Shown here one piece after another: positions 18,434 to 27,585 of a DNA stretch of 64,000 nt; within the stretch, counting starts at the first letter, position 1, and every line of letters starts with the position of its first letter. The translations under genes were made by a program, and so were the position numbers. Below the pieces are notes generated by a model, which was not told the DNA's origin, did not search any database, and saw only the letters and a list, made by a program, of their open reading frames with translations. Origin of the DNA: Dyadobacter koreensis (GTDB lineage Bacteria > Bacteroidota > Bacteroidia > Cytophagales > Spirosomataceae); the NCBI RefSeq assembly GCF_900108855.1, contig NZ_FNXY01000004.1, positions 620,001-684,000 on the forward strand, in the 5' to 3' direction.

Positions 18434-20881
18434 ATGAAAAATTATTATAAATACCTGACTTCCTGTGTCCTTTTTTTATTCATTTTATTTGCTGTGCCGC
18501 TGATGGGACAACAGACAACACCATTTGCAGTAAAGGGAATTATCGCAGATTCATTGACAAAAAAGAACATAGAATTTGCAACAATCAGCATTCTGGATAA
18601 TAATCAAAAAGTGGTTGCGCTCACCTATTCGGATGAAAATGGATTATTTAAATCGGCAGATATTACAACGGGACAATACTTGTTGAACTTGTCATTTGTA
18701 GGATATGGGCAGAAAAACCTTCCCTTCGGTATCAGTGAGGAAAAACCTGTTTTTGAGTTTGGAAAAATATTTTTGTCGCCGGGAGTGAATGAACTAAATA
18801 CCGTAACGATCAAAGGAAGCAAACAGCTTGTTGAGCAACAACCTGGAATGCTGATTTATAATGCAGAAAAGGATATCAGCAATAATGGAGGGACTGCCGC
18901 CGATGTGCTTCGTAAAGCGCCAATCCTGAATGTCGACGCTGCGGGAAACGTAACGATGCGAGGCAACTCAAATTTGCGGATTTTAATCAATGGAAAATAT
19001 TCCGGACAAATGGCCCGCAGCCCGGGTGATGCCTTAAACATGATGCCTGCCGGATCGATCAAATCAGTTGAAGTAATTACAAGTCCATCAGCACGTTACG
19101 ACGCAGAAGGTGCTGCAGGTGTTATTAATATCATCACAAAAAAAGGTCACAAAAGTGTCAGTGGCACCTTGGAATTAGTCGGTGGAAATCTCGAACAGGC
19201 AATAAATCCCAGACTTTCAATAAATCGCGACAAATGGAATATTAATTCAACACTTCATATACACCGATTCAGAAGTAAGGAACTAACTAGCCTGGAACGA
19301 AATACTTTACAAAACGGACAAGCAACGGGGCGGTTGTTGCAAGAAACGATCAGCGACAATACTAATCCGCATAGTTCCGGAGATGTTCAAATCGAGTTCA
19401 CACCGGATTCCCTGAACCTGTTTAACTTTTCTGTCAACGGCTGGCTCGGCAGATGGCCACAGGACAAAGAACAAACAAACCGAAGATTTTCAGAGACCGG
19501 CGTTTTAATTGATGAGTATTTTCAGAATGCAATAACGAAGGCTCCAAGTAAAGGTATAGATCTAAATCTGGGCTATACCCGCAAATTCAGAAGGCCTGGT
19601 GAAGAGCTCTATCTGATGGTCCAGCACAACCGCTCCGTAGATGATTTCAACTATAATTCGCTGCAAACGAGCATCGAAAAAATTCCAATTTACCGGGAGT
19701 TGAACAATAACCGGACCAACAATAACGAATGGACATTCCAAAGCGACTACATTCTTCCATTGGCTGAATCGGGAAAACATGCGCTGGAAAGTGGAATTAA
19801 GGCAATTCTCAGAAGTGGCGGGACGGTATACGAAGTTCAGGAGAGTATAGACGACCAGACCGATGTGACCGTCCCTGTCCCTTCTCGATCAGATATCTTT
19901 GATTTCAACCAGAATGTGCTGGCAGCTTACAGCCAGATCAAATTGAAATGGAATAGCGGCTGGGCCCTGCAAACAGGTGCCAGGATGGAGGGGACTTTTC
20001 TCGAAGGAAAACAGAGAAATCCGGGCACGTCGTTCAAAAACAATTTTTGGAATTTCGTGCCAAGCGCAACATTATTCAGGAAGATAAATGCAAATAACAA
20101 CCTGACGCTAAGTTATACGAAACGTATCTCCCGACCGTCATTGTGGGATTTAAATCCTAATACCAATAGCCAGGATCCGAATAATATCTCCGTAGGAAAT
20201 CCTGGTCTCCGGCCTGAGGAGGTAAATCAGGCAGAATTTACATACGCGCTCCAAACTGATACAGATTTGTTCATGAATTTTTCCATTTTTGGTAGAAAAA
20301 CTAATAATTCTATTGAAACGATTGTAAAAATTGGCGAAGACGGCGTAGCAACGTCAACCATGCAAAATCTTGCTTCGAACGCTCAATATGGTATCAACTT
20401 TTCCACTTCTGCAGCTCTGCTGCCTAACTGGAAGATAAATAGTAACGCCAATATACGTTATGCAAAATATCGCAGCGGAGCACTTGACATCAGCAACGAT
20501 GGTATGGCTTGGGGAATTAACATGAACAGCAGCTGGAAACTCCGTAACAATTACAGTGTTCAGTTTTATGGAGATTACGACGCGCGAAGTGTAACCCTGC
20601 AAGGAAATGAATCCTCCTGGTTCTATTACAGTTTCTCCGCAAAAAAAGAAATCCCTGCTAAAAAACTGACAATCAGCTTCACGACGGTAAGTCCGTTCGG
20701 CAGCTACCTCTCCCGGAATGAAGTTGTGAGAGCATATGATTTTGAATCAACATTTCGCAACCGTCGCCTGATGCGCTCTTTCAGACTGTCGATAAACTGG
20801 GAATTCGGAGGCTTACTGAAAAATACGAACACCAGAAAAATTAATAACGACGATCAGAAAAATGTAAAAACCGGAGGATGA
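18434..20881 (+). CDS. TonB-dependent-receptor-like outer-membrane beta-barrel protein (OMP_b-brl_3 type)
   Basis: An 815-residue outer-membrane protein. The signal peptide ends at LMGQQ (about 25). Residues 32-110 form a carboxypeptidase-D regulatory-like domain (IIADSLTKKNIEFATISIL, LLNLSFVGYGQK), followed by a plug-like region (LNTVTIKGSKQLVEQQPGMLIY, ADVLRKAPILNVDAAGNVTMRG, INGKYSGQMAR, IKSVEVITSPSARYDAEGAAGVINIITKK) typical of the OMP_b-brl_3 family. The barrel follows, with a polar tail (NTRKINNDDQKNVKTGG) after the last strand. There is no SusD and no adjacent regulator. The substrate is unknown; such proteins are often linked to metal or peptide handling. Confidence 0.9.
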   Translation: MKNYYKYLTSCVLFLFILFAVPLMGQQTTPFAVKGIIADSLTKKNIEFATISILDNNQKVVALTYSDENGLFKSADITTGQYLLNLSFVGYGQKNLPFGISEEKPVFEFGKIFLSPGVNELNTVTIKGSKQLVEQQPGMLIYNAEKDISNNGGTAADVLRKAPILNVDAAGNVTMRGNSNLRILINGKYSGQMARSPGDALNMMPAGSIKSVEVITSPSARYDAEGAAGVINIITKKGHKSVSGTLELVGGNLEQAINPRLSINRDKWNINSTLHIHRFRSKELTSLERNTLQNGQATGRLLQETISDNTNPHSSGDVQIEFTPDSLNLFNFSVNGWLGRWPQDKEQTNRRFSETGVLIDEYFQNAITKAPSKGIDLNLGYTRKFRRPGEELYLMVQHNRSVDDFNYNSLQTSIEKIPIYRELNNNRTNNNEWTFQSDYILPLAESGKHALESGIKAILRSGGTVYEVQESIDDQTDVTVPVPSRSDIFDFNQNVLAAYSQIKLKWNSGWALQTGARMEGTFLEGKQRNPGTSFKNNFWNFVPSATLFRKINANNNLTLSYTKRISRPSLWDLNPNTNSQDPNNISVGNPGLRPEEVNQAEFTYALQTDTDLFMNFSIFGRKTNNSIETIVKIGEDGVATSTMQNLASNAQYGINFSTSAALLPNWKINSNANIRYAKYRSGALDISNDGMAWGINMNSSWKLRNNYSVQFYGDYDARSVTLQGNESSWFYYSFSAKKEIPAKKLTISFTTVSPFGSYLSRNEVVRAYDFESTFRNRRLMRSFRLSINWEFGGLLKNTNTRKINNDDQKNVKTGG

Positions 20882-20936
20882 TAACAGACTTCATACTTAT
20901 AATAAAATCTTCTGAATCTCTTTTTAAGTATTACAT

Positions 20937-20981
20937 AAAACATCCTTCATTAACTTTCCGAAGTATAATGAAGGATGTTTT
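20937..20981. terminator. Bidirectional intrinsic terminator
   Basis: Perfect 16-bp arms (20937-20952 and 20966-20981, AAAACATCCTTCATTA type) lie between the convergent outer-membrane protein and metallophosphoesterase genes. Confidence 0.9.
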
Positions 20982-21046
20982 GTTTTGACATGCAGCCCAA
21001 AACAATTTATCTGAGCAATCAGCTGTTTGTATAAATATTTTCAGAA

Positions 21047-21949
21047 TCAGTAATTTACATAACGCTCCTGGAAACTACCATCTGTAAAAAGGTCCAAAAT
21101 TCCATAACCAGGCGCTGTTTGTCTCCGATTACCCTCCCACCATGCTCCGCTTACGGCGCCATTGCATATGTACGTAACGTTGTTATACTCAACCCTGTCA
21201 CGAAGGTGGATATGTCCGCTCAAACAGAGTTTTACATTGGGATATTTATAAAAGAGGTTGATAATTTTAGAAGTATCGGTATGCATATCGCCACCGAGCA
21301 TTTCCCATTTATTCACAATATTATCTTCAACCATTAATGTAGCTGTAAGAATCGGAATATGGGAAAGTATCAATACAGGCTTATTCGCAGCGGTGTTTTT
21401 TAACTCATTTTCAAGCCAGTTAAATTGCTCCTCACCCAGTTTGCCTATGTACCAAGTATTGTCAATGTCGAGATGGACACTATCCAAAACAATAAATTTC
21501 CAGTCCGCTTTTTCGAAACTGTAATAGGGTTTGGATAATTGCAGCTGGTCAAGGGAATATTGTTTTCCATAAACCGCCTGCCCCTTATTATTTTCGCTCC
21601 ACCAAATATCATGATTACCAAGACAGTACTGAACCGGAATGTTATTATCAGATTTCAAAATGCTTTTATAAAGCTTCCACTGGGCATCAATGGTTGTGAT
21701 ATTCTCTTTGTTCATATCAAATACAATATCGCCGCCATTCAAAATCAAATCGACTTTGGGAGTTTTTTTTTGAATATGATGCAGGCATTTTGAAAATTTT
21801 TCAGGTGCGCCTAATGCATTTTTTAAATGTACGTCCGTGATATGTGCGACCCGCAAAACAGGCTTATCAACCGCCGGCGATGCTTCTGGAATCAGTGAGG
21901 GAGCTAAAAATAGTCCCCCGATATTTTTTAGTACAGACCTTCTTTCCAT
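21047..21949 (-). CDS. Tat-exported calcineurin-like metallophosphoesterase
   Basis: A 300-residue protein from the ATG at 21949; ten more codons are open upstream, but the chosen start gives a twin-arginine signal, MERRSVLKNIGG, near the terminus. The metallophosphoesterase motifs are all present in order: HITDVH (D and H ligands), NGGD, GNHDIW, LSHIP and SGHIHLRD, so a dinuclear metal centre is expected. It probably acts outside the cytoplasm on a phosphodiester or phosphomonoester. It is a single gene convergent with the outer-membrane receptor. The promoter should lie in 21950-22413, where a 7-bp TCCGGAA dyad is present. Confidence 0.88.
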   Translation of the reverse strand: MERRSVLKNIGGLFLAPSLIPEASPAVDKPVLRVAHITDVHLKNALGAPEKFSKCLHHIQKKTPKVDLILNGGDIVFDMNKENITTIDAQWKLYKSILKSDNNIPVQYCLGNHDIWWSENNKGQAVYGKQYSLDQLQLSKPYYSFEKADWKFIVLDSVHLDIDNTWYIGKLGEEQFNWLENELKNTAANKPVLILSHIPILTATLMVEDNIVNKWEMLGGDMHTDTSKIINLFYKYPNVKLCLSGHIHLRDRVEYNNVTYICNGAVSGAWWEGNRRQTAPGYGILDLFTDGSFQERYVNY

Positions 21950-22413
21950 CTTATTTTTTACTGAAAATAATGGCTGCAAATGTAGAAATTCGGGATAAAT
22001 CTGCTTTGAATTCTCTGTTAAGCTTTTGTTATCGTTATAGCAAACCGATTTTATTGCTATCCGGAAGTTTCCGGAAGGGATAGGACAAGATGTAACTGAC
22101 CTTGTCAGGAATAATGTAAAAAAGCTATCCGGATGTTTGCCCTATCTCTGCGACAAATATTCCGAGCCTTTGTTAAATGGATGCCTGCTATAATTCAGCC
22201 TCTTCCAACGATGAGAATACATTTCATAACCGGAAATTTTTAACTCTATTGGCACACATAGAATTGGCACCAGGTTTATCTGTCAGTCAGTTTTATGATG
22301 TTAGGATACTTGTAATGATGGTATATAAATATTGTTTGATTGCCATACAAAATGCACTTATGATTAAGCGGATGTCAGAATTTACATCCACTTAACCACT
22401 AAAATTACTCCGG
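21950..22413. other. Intergenic region with TCCGGAA dyad
   Basis: No gene seen. A perfect dyad TCCGGAA-GT-TTCCGGA lies at 22060-22075, about 110 bases upstream of the phosphoesterase start, and a related ATCCGGA recurs near 22120. These could be operator half-sites or chance. The aminotransferase stop lies at the right end with no clear terminator. Confidence 0.35.
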
Positions 22414-23481
22414 CTATATTTTTAATGTCCAACCGAAAATATCCTCTGCCTTTCCGGTATAAATATCGCCCAGATAATCTTTGACCTTCTGTGCGAAGGA
22501 GTCTTTTTTAACAGCCGGAAGTTCATAGTCAACTCCCTTAAAACCAATCGCTTCGATATGAGAAACCACCGCAGCAGTTCCCGATCCGAACGCAGATTCC
22601 AGTTGCCCTTCTTTTATCGCCTTTATTATTTCGTCTACGGAAATTTTGCGCTCTTCTACCGGAATTCCCCAGTGATGTGCTATCGCAACAATTGTTTTTC
22701 GGGTGATACCATCTAGTGTAGTATCTGAAACAAAGGGCGTGACCAATTTTCCGTCCATTACGAACATTACATTCATCGCTCCCGATTCCTCAATATATGC
22801 ATGCTCTCGCGCATCCGTCCAGATCAGCTGATCATAGCCCTCCTGCTGGGCAAGTTTTGCGGGGTAAAGGGAGCCGGCATAGTTACCAGCACATTTCGCT
22901 CCCCCAACGCCTCCCTCTGCCGAACGAATAAAGTGTGTTTCTATTTTTACCCTTGGAGGTTTTGCAAAATACGCCGCAACAGGCCCGGTAAAGATAATAA
23001 ACGAAAATGTATCCGATGGCTTTACACCAATGAATGGGTCCGTTGCGAACATAAAAGGACGAATGTAAAGTGCACATCCTTCCGCCGAAGGTATCCAGTC
23101 AGAATCTAGCCTGATCAGCTCCGTTAAACCTCCCATAAAAATTTCTTCGGGGATTGTCGGCATGCACATTCTTTCGGCTGATTTATTCAACCGGTTCCAA
23201 TTGTCCAGCGCGCGGAAAAGGAGCGTGTCTCCCTCCTGTGTTCTATAGGCCTTCATTCCTTCAAAAATCGCCTGCCCATAATGCAAAGCAGCCGTTGCCG
23301 GACTTAAAGAAAGATCTCCGTAGGGGACTATACGTGAATTTTGCCATTGCCCATTGTCATAGTCGGCAACGAACATATGGTCAGACATGATCCGACCAAA
23401 ACCAAGGTTGTTGAAGTCAACCTCCTGCAAACCTGACCTTTTTGTTTGCGTAATTTCTAAGGGAAATGTTGCGGCAGTCAT
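22414..23481 (-). CDS. ilvE: Branched-chain amino acid aminotransferase
   Basis: PLP-dependent class IV aminotransferase of 355 residues that interconverts Leu/Ile/Val and their 2-oxo acids with glutamate/2-oxoglutarate; cytoplasmic. The sequence shows LHYGQAIFEGMKAYR (67-80), the arginine-containing YIRPFMFA (139-146), the PLP lysine in GGAKCAGNYAGS (Lys196), and YIEESGAMNVMFV with the E-x-G motif, as in BCAT long-form enzymes (BCAT_beta group). The C-terminal FGSGTAAVVSHIE loop is also typical. No other branched-chain biosynthesis gene is next to it, and it looks monocistronic. Confidence 0.95.
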   Translation of the reverse strand: MTAATFPLEITQTKRSGLQEVDFNNLGFGRIMSDHMFVADYDNGQWQNSRIVPYGDLSLSPATAALHYGQAIFEGMKAYRTQEGDTLLFRALDNWNRLNKSAERMCMPTIPEEIFMGGLTELIRLDSDWIPSAEGCALYIRPFMFATDPFIGVKPSDTFSFIIFTGPVAAYFAKPPRVKIETHFIRSAEGGVGGAKCAGNYAGSLYPAKLAQQEGYDQLIWTDAREHAYIEESGAMNVMFVMDGKLVTPFVSDTTLDGITRKTIVAIAHHWGIPVEERKISVDEIIKAIKEGQLESAFGSGTAAVVSHIEAIGFKGVDYELPAVKKDSFAQKVKDYLGDIYTGKAEDIFGWTLKI

Positions 23482-23925
23482 AAGCCTTTAATTGATAGTG
23501 AAATTTTAAATTTTTCATTATTTGTGATGAAACGCAATCTAAATAATTTTAATTAGCATAACAACAATTTATAAGACAACTTTATTACGTAAGTTTTTAA
23601 AATCGAGTTTCATATACATCTGGGTGTGTTATAGAACTTAATCTCCTGATATAATGTAAAGCTCTCATGTTCGGATGACTATAAACAGATACAGATAAAA
23701 TATTTTGGAGGAGTACAGATACCCTGACAGCCGATCCATCATCTTTAAATATCCATACTTATCTGATTAAACGACGGAAAACATCTGTGGTAGCAAAGGA
23801 GATGTTGCTCTGACGGCTCCAATCGTCCAATTCAGAAGTTCGTTCGCCTGTTTCAAGTTTGTTTCGCTATCCAGTTGACCGAAACCGCTTCACCTTTACG
23901 ACAGAAACATAAAAACTAAAAGATC
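23482..23925. other. Intergenic region, divergent promoters expected
   Basis: These 444 bases between divergent ilvE and the DoxX-like gene hold no frame with coding character and no hairpin that stands out. AT-rich stretches near 23485-23600 are the likely ilvE promoter. Confidence 0.5.
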
Positions 23926-24321
23926 ATGAAAACAAAGAAAACAATCTATTGGGCCGGCGTAGTTTTAACTTCTTTATGGTTCGGTGCCAGCGGTTTTTTT
24001 GAATTGACAAAAAATCCCCTGGTTTGGGAAATTACCCAACAACTTGGCTACCCTGCTCATTTTATTTATATCCTTGGCTTCGCAAAAGTTTCCGGAGTGG
24101 CAGTGCTTCTTTTACCAAACCGCTTGTTAAGGCTTAAAGAATGGGTCTTTGCCGGTATCTTTTTTGATATAATATTTGCCTTTTTTTCAAAACTGGCAGT
24201 ATTGGGCCTACCCTCCACCACGGATGCCGTCATTGCATTTATCATGGTCAGCATTACGTATACAATGTTCCGGAAGCTATTCCGCGTATCATATCAGACC
24301 ACATTTTTACAACGGAATTAG
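23926..24321 (+). CDS. Small DoxX-like membrane protein
   Basis: A 131-residue protein with four hydrophobic helices (about 8-26, 45-65, 72-92, 98-118), the size and layout of the DoxX_2 family. Motifs include LWFGASGFFELTKNPLV and YILGFAKVSGVAVLLLP, where the family has conserved glycines and a Lys/Ser pair. Such proteins sit in the cytoplasmic membrane, and their function is mostly unassigned. It is distinct from the two much longer DoxX proteins at 45-48 kb. It is convergent with the SDR gene and separated from it by a long inverted repeat. Confidence 0.82.
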   Translation: MKTKKTIYWAGVVLTSLWFGASGFFELTKNPLVWEITQQLGYPAHFIYILGFAKVSGVAVLLLPNRLLRLKEWVFAGIFFDIIFAFFSKLAVLGLPSTTDAVIAFIMVSITYTMFRKLFRVSYQTTFLQRN

Positions 24322-24368
24322 TGGCTCGCCCAGATATGGGGCACCTTTAAGCCAGTCAAATTAGAGAC

Positions 24369-24425
24369 GAATTAAACAAAGTGAAGCGAAGCCATGAAAT
24401 AGCTTCGCTTCACCTTGTTTAATTC
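24369..24425. terminator. Bidirectional intrinsic terminator, 24-bp arms
   Basis: Arms 24369-24392 and 24402-24425 (core GTGAAGCGAAGC / GCTTCGCTTCAC) pair with a single mismatch around a nine-base loop between convergent genes. It ends nine bases before the SDR stop codon. Confidence 0.88.
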
Positions 24426-24433
24426 GATGTTTG

Positions 24434-25174
24434 TTACAGACTCATTCCACCGTCAATTACGACTTCCGCGCCCGTGATAAATCCAGCTGCGTCACCGGAG
24501 AAATAAGCGACTAATTTGGCAACATCATCTGCGCTGCCAATCTGCTTTAATGGAATTCTTTCGATCATCCAGTCGTCCAATGCTTTCCGTGAGGAAGGAT
24601 CTAATCCCATTTTGTTTAAAATCTCGGTCTGCGTAGGTCCCGGACTGACGGCGTTAACCCGGATTTTTCTTGGAGCAAGCTCTACCGCTGCAATTTTCAT
24701 GACAGCATTAAGGGCCGCCTTACTTGAGGTATAGATTGATGAATTGGCTCCGCTCATACTAACAACATTTGAAGATAAAAACACCACAGATGCGCCGTCT
24801 TTCAATAGTGGTATAAAGCGGCTCAACGTAAAATAAGCGCCTTTGAAATTGACATCTATCACATAATCAAAGTCACTTTCAGTGGCAGTTTCAATACCAG
24901 CTCCTCCAAGCACACCTGCATTTATGAATAGAATATCAAGCTTACCAAATTTTTCGCTTACTTTCACCACCAATGCTTCAATCGCAGCAACCTGGCTCTG
25001 ATCACTGACAAAGCCGGTTACGCCAAGTTCCAAAGCTGCCTGGCTGACCACATCTTCACGTCTCCCGGTTATAATTACTTCTGCTCCCTGTGCCTTTAAT
25101 TCTTTCGCTGCCGCATAACCAATGCCACTATTGCCACCTGTAACCAATGCTTTTTTTCCTTTCAAAGTTTCCAT
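24434..25174 (-). CDS. Short-chain dehydrogenase/reductase (SDR)
   Basis: A classical SDR of 246 residues when started at the ATG at 25174 (METLKGKKALVTGG); an upstream open stretch of 31 codons has no SDR similarity and contains the promoter box. The cofactor motif TGGNSGIG is at 12-19, NAG at 85-87, the catalytic serine at 134-135 (VVFLSSN), and YTSSK gives Tyr148 and Lys152. PGPTQTEI and the C-terminal FITGAEVVIDGGMSL are standard. GRR at 37-39 after the second strand suggests NADP(H) preference. Substrate unknown. A -7-like box TACCTTTG stands 23 bases upstream of the start. Confidence 0.92.
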   Translation of the reverse strand: METLKGKKALVTGGNSGIGYAAAKELKAQGAEVIITGRREDVVSQAALELGVTGFVSDQSQVAAIEALVVKVSEKFGKLDILFINAGVLGGAGIETATESDFDYVIDVNFKGAYFTLSRFIPLLKDGASVVFLSSNVVSMSGANSSIYTSSKAALNAVMKIAAVELAPRKIRVNAVSPGPTQTEILNKMGLDPSSRKALDDWMIERIPLKQIGSADDVAKLVAYFSGDAAGFITGAEVVIDGGMSL

Positions 25175-25196
25175 CTTTTTCTTGTTTAAATTTAAG

Positions 25197-25204
25197 CAAA
25201 GGTA
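25197..25204 (-). promoter_or_regulatory. Putative -7 promoter box of the SDR gene
   Basis: On the minus strand TACCTTTG is an exact match to TAnnTTTG and lies 23 bases upstream of the SDR ATG, which supports the internal start. No TTTG is found 19 bases further upstream, so the call rests on one box. Confidence 0.4.
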
Positions 25205-25328
25205 AAAAGTCATTGATATAACTTTGTTACCAGTATACTCTATGATACCACTATACATGATCTTCAAAAATTTTTCTAAAAGGAAATTTTTCTAAACCTG
25301 CAAACTGTGAAGTCCTTAAAGAGCAAAA

Positions 25329-25369
25329 GCCGGAGTCTCCTTTGTCAGTCAGACAAAAGAAACTCCGGC
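25329..25369 (-). terminator. Intrinsic terminator of the epoxide-hydrolase-like gene
   Basis: GCCGGAGT/ACTCCGGC outer stem with an inner CTTTGTC/GACAAA stem, followed on the minus strand by a T-rich stretch. It separates the upstream hydrolase (stop at 25469) from the SDR gene. Confidence 0.8.
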
Positions 25370-25468
25370 CATAAATCCGCTTTCAATGCTGAACAAAATA
25401 TCAGGCAGTTTAGAACAAATCACCAGGATAAATTTCTGCTACTTCAAAGGGACGAATTTAACAAGGTT

Positions 25469-26527
25469 TTATCTTGCCGTCGACAAATCTGCCACTTCCA
25501 GAATTGCATCTGCAAAAGCCTGCGGTGCCTCCTGCGGTAAATTATGTCCGATTCCACCGGTTATAGTATGATGCGAATATTTACCCTTGAAACGAATTGC
25601 ATAAGTGCCGGGTTCAGGATGCGGAGCACCATTGGCGTCTCCTTCAAGGGTAACCGATGGTACCGTAATTGGCGGCGTCGCGGCAAGCTTAATCTCGAGC
25701 TCATCGTATCTGGCTTCGCCCTTTGTAAGCCCCAGACGCCAGCGGTAGTTGTCTATGACAATTTTAACATGGTCCGGATTGCTAAAAGAAACCGCAGAAC
25801 GCTTAAAAACTTCTTCGCTAAATTTCCATGTTGGTGATGCTGTTTTCCAGATCAGTCTGTTAAATTCATTTGTATTAACCTGATATCCGGCGGCTCCGCG
25901 CTCAGTCGCGAAATAATACTGATACCACCAGGACTGTTCGTCTTTCGGTTTCAACGGCGCGCTGTTTCCTTTCTGGCTTCCAATTAGGTAACCGCTCACA
26001 GAAACCAGCCCTTTCACACGGGAGGGCCATAAGGCTGCCATAATATCAGCCGTACGCGCGCCCCAGTCAAAACCTCCTATGATGGCACTTTTTATGTTCA
26101 GGGCATCAAGGAACTCAATCATGTCCACCGCCAGCGCTGATTGCTGTCCGTTACGTGGAGTTGAAGCGGATAAAAAACTTGTGCTTCCATAACCGCGCAA
26201 ATAAGGAATAAACACCCTGAACCCTTTGTTCGCTAATATTTCTGATACATCTTTATAGCTGTATATGTCATAAGGCCAGCCATGGATCAGCAGAACGGGC
26301 TCACCATCCGAAGGGCCTGCTTCTACGTAGCCAATGTCCAGCAAAGTGGTCTTGACTTGTTTTATCTTATTAAATGGATCGTCAGACTGGTTGCTGATTT
26401 TATTAGTATCGCTAATTCGTTGCTGTACCTGGGCAGTTGCTGGCACAAGCGCAAATAGCTGAAACATAGCGAAGAATACAAAAATAACACCAGAAAAACA
26501 GCAGCAGGATTTTGAGTAGGATTTCAT
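25469..26527 (-). CDS. Exported alpha/beta-hydrolase, epoxide hydrolase/haloalkane dehalogenase-like
   Basis: A 352-residue hydrolase with a hydrophobic N-terminal segment (12-33, ending ATAQ) for export. The oxyanion motif is HGWP (82-85). The nucleophile motif is GGFDWGART with Asp154 in place of serine, the mark of the epoxide hydrolase and dehalogenase branch. The base is probably His328 (GGIGHNLPQEAP), a common ending in this branch. A cap domain lies between (SWWYQYYFATERGAAGY and following), and tyrosines there could serve as epoxide-ring proton donors. Substrate unknown. It is a single gene with its own terminator. Confidence 0.88.
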   Translation of the reverse strand: MKSYSKSCCCFSGVIFVFFAMFQLFALVPATAQVQQRISDTNKISNQSDDPFNKIKQVKTTLLDIGYVEAGPSDGEPVLLIHGWPYDIYSYKDVSEILANKGFRVFIPYLRGYGSTSFLSASTPRNGQQSALAVDMIEFLDALNIKSAIIGGFDWGARTADIMAALWPSRVKGLVSVSGYLIGSQKGNSAPLKPKDEQSWWYQYYFATERGAAGYQVNTNEFNRLIWKTASPTWKFSEEVFKRSAVSFSNPDHVKIVIDNYRWRLGLTKGEARYDELEIKLAATPPITVPSVTLEGDANGAPHPEPGTYAIRFKGKYSHHTITGGIGHNLPQEAPQAFADAILEVADLSTAR

Positions 26528-26623
26528 ATTTTTATTTTTTCTTTTTTGTTAGATCTATTGAAATAAATGGCGTTTGATTATTCATTGAGCAACGTCCCGA
26601 AGCCAGATTGAGCAAATCCTTTA

Positions 26624-26788
26624 TCATTCTTTACATGGTCGGGCAGATTTCCTCTTCAACTCCACCAGCATTGTGCCGCAATTTTGAGGGTCCCGTTCGA
26701 ACTTTGCCATGGCAATAGAAAGTATTGACGCAAACCCAAGCAGCCATGTGGCCATAGGTCTCGTTACTTTTGTTATTAAAAATTTCAT
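26624..26788 (-). CDS. Possible small protein (54 aa)
   Basis: An ATG at 26788 opens 54 codons: a hydrophobic stretch (MATWLLGFASILSIAMAKF) followed by a polar, basic end with two Cys (NCGTMLV, SARPCKE). It could be a small membrane or exported peptide. It stands upstream of the epoxide-hydrolase-like gene on the same strand. There is no Shine-Dalgarno site and no family match that I know, so it may be chance. Confidence 0.25.
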   Translation of the reverse strand: MKFLITKVTRPMATWLLGFASILSIAMAKFERDPQNCGTMLVELKRKSARPCKE

Positions 26789-27116
26789 AATATATGCTTA
26801 TTGGTAATGAAAATTATTTCAGTCCTCTTCTGATTCAAAACTAGGATCATAACTTATCTTACAACAATAGATTAGGATTCAGGCCGGCACGTTAGGGGGT
26901 GATCCGGACAGGATTCAGGCTGAAGTAATTTTGAATAATATTTTCAGTGTTCATTAATCTATGGACTGAGTGTTAATATTCCTAAGTCCGGATCCAGCTA
27001 GAGAAGCAAAACTTTGAGCCTTTTCACTGAAATTTCTTTATTGAATACCTGCAAGTTCATCTCGACTTTATCCAAATATTCTGCAAATATTACAACCAAT
27101 GTTCATTAAATTTGTC

Positions 27117-27147
27117 TTTGCACAAACTTATGGATTAACTAATTTTA
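27117..27147 (+). promoter_or_regulatory. Promoter of Bacteroidota type (TTTG-N19-TAATTTTA)
   Basis: TTTG at 27117-27120, exactly 19 bases, then TAATTTTA at 27140-27147, seven of eight matches to TAnnTTTG. This is the best -33/-7 pair I found in the window. Transcription would start near 27154, just before a short CCGGA/TCCGG hairpin, and read into the frame at 27186 and then the beta-barrel gene at 27586. Confidence 0.55.
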
Positions 27148-27185
27148 TATAAATCCGGACTGTCTCAAAAATCCGGTACAACTTC

Positions 27186-27503
27186 ATGATCAATAAAGAT
27201 ATATGTCCTTCCTGCTCATTCGCATTCATGATACTGTTCATTAGTATCTCAACCGGCTCAACTGAATGCAAAGCTGAGGAAGTTTATATGCATTCATGTA
27301 AGGAAGGTATTGCGGGCTATGAAGCACTCAAAACGACCAGGTATTTCATAAATATCAACAAAAAGGTTAGCGTTATTTCTCTCAGAATTCAGTCGCAAAG
27401 TCATTTTTTAGAATATTTCAGAAAGGTACCTCAAATTTCCTGGCATATGATATTCAGCTCGCCCATGGCGGCCAAGCTGCCCGTGCAACTATCTCCTTCC
27501 TGA
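27186..27503 (+). CDS. Possible hypothetical protein (105 aa)
   Basis: An ATG-initiated frame 32 bases after the predicted start of transcription. The first 30 residues contain a hydrophobic run (FAFMILFISISTG) that could be a signal peptide. The remainder has no recognisable motif, and the end (MAAKLPVQLSPS) is not typical. Its only support is the promoter upstream and the position ahead of the beta-barrel gene. It may be a decayed gene or leader. Confidence 0.3.
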   Translation: MINKDICPSCSFAFMILFISISTGSTECKAEEVYMHSCKEGIAGYEALKTTRYFININKKVSVISLRIQSQSHFLEYFRKVPQISWHMIFSSPMAAKLPVQLSPS

Positions 27504-27585
27504 CTACTATACCAAAATTCCAAACCATACGATCATAACACATAATGTTGGCTATTAAATTTTGATTGACCTAATCCAGAAAAGT

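Noticed and set aside
22177-22395. 72-codon plus-strand frame between the phosphoesterase and ilvE genes
   Set aside because: No signal, motif, promoter or start context; composition is not convincing.
26874-26920. 11-bp direct repeat AGGATTCAGGC, 36 bases apart
   Set aside because: Too short and isolated to call an attachment site or mobile-element duplication; no element lies between the copies.
27151-27183. Possible insertion-sequence end (GGACTGTCTCAAAA near an inverted CCGGA)
   Set aside because: No second terminal repeat, target duplication or transposase fragment was found; it is more likely the start of a transcript.
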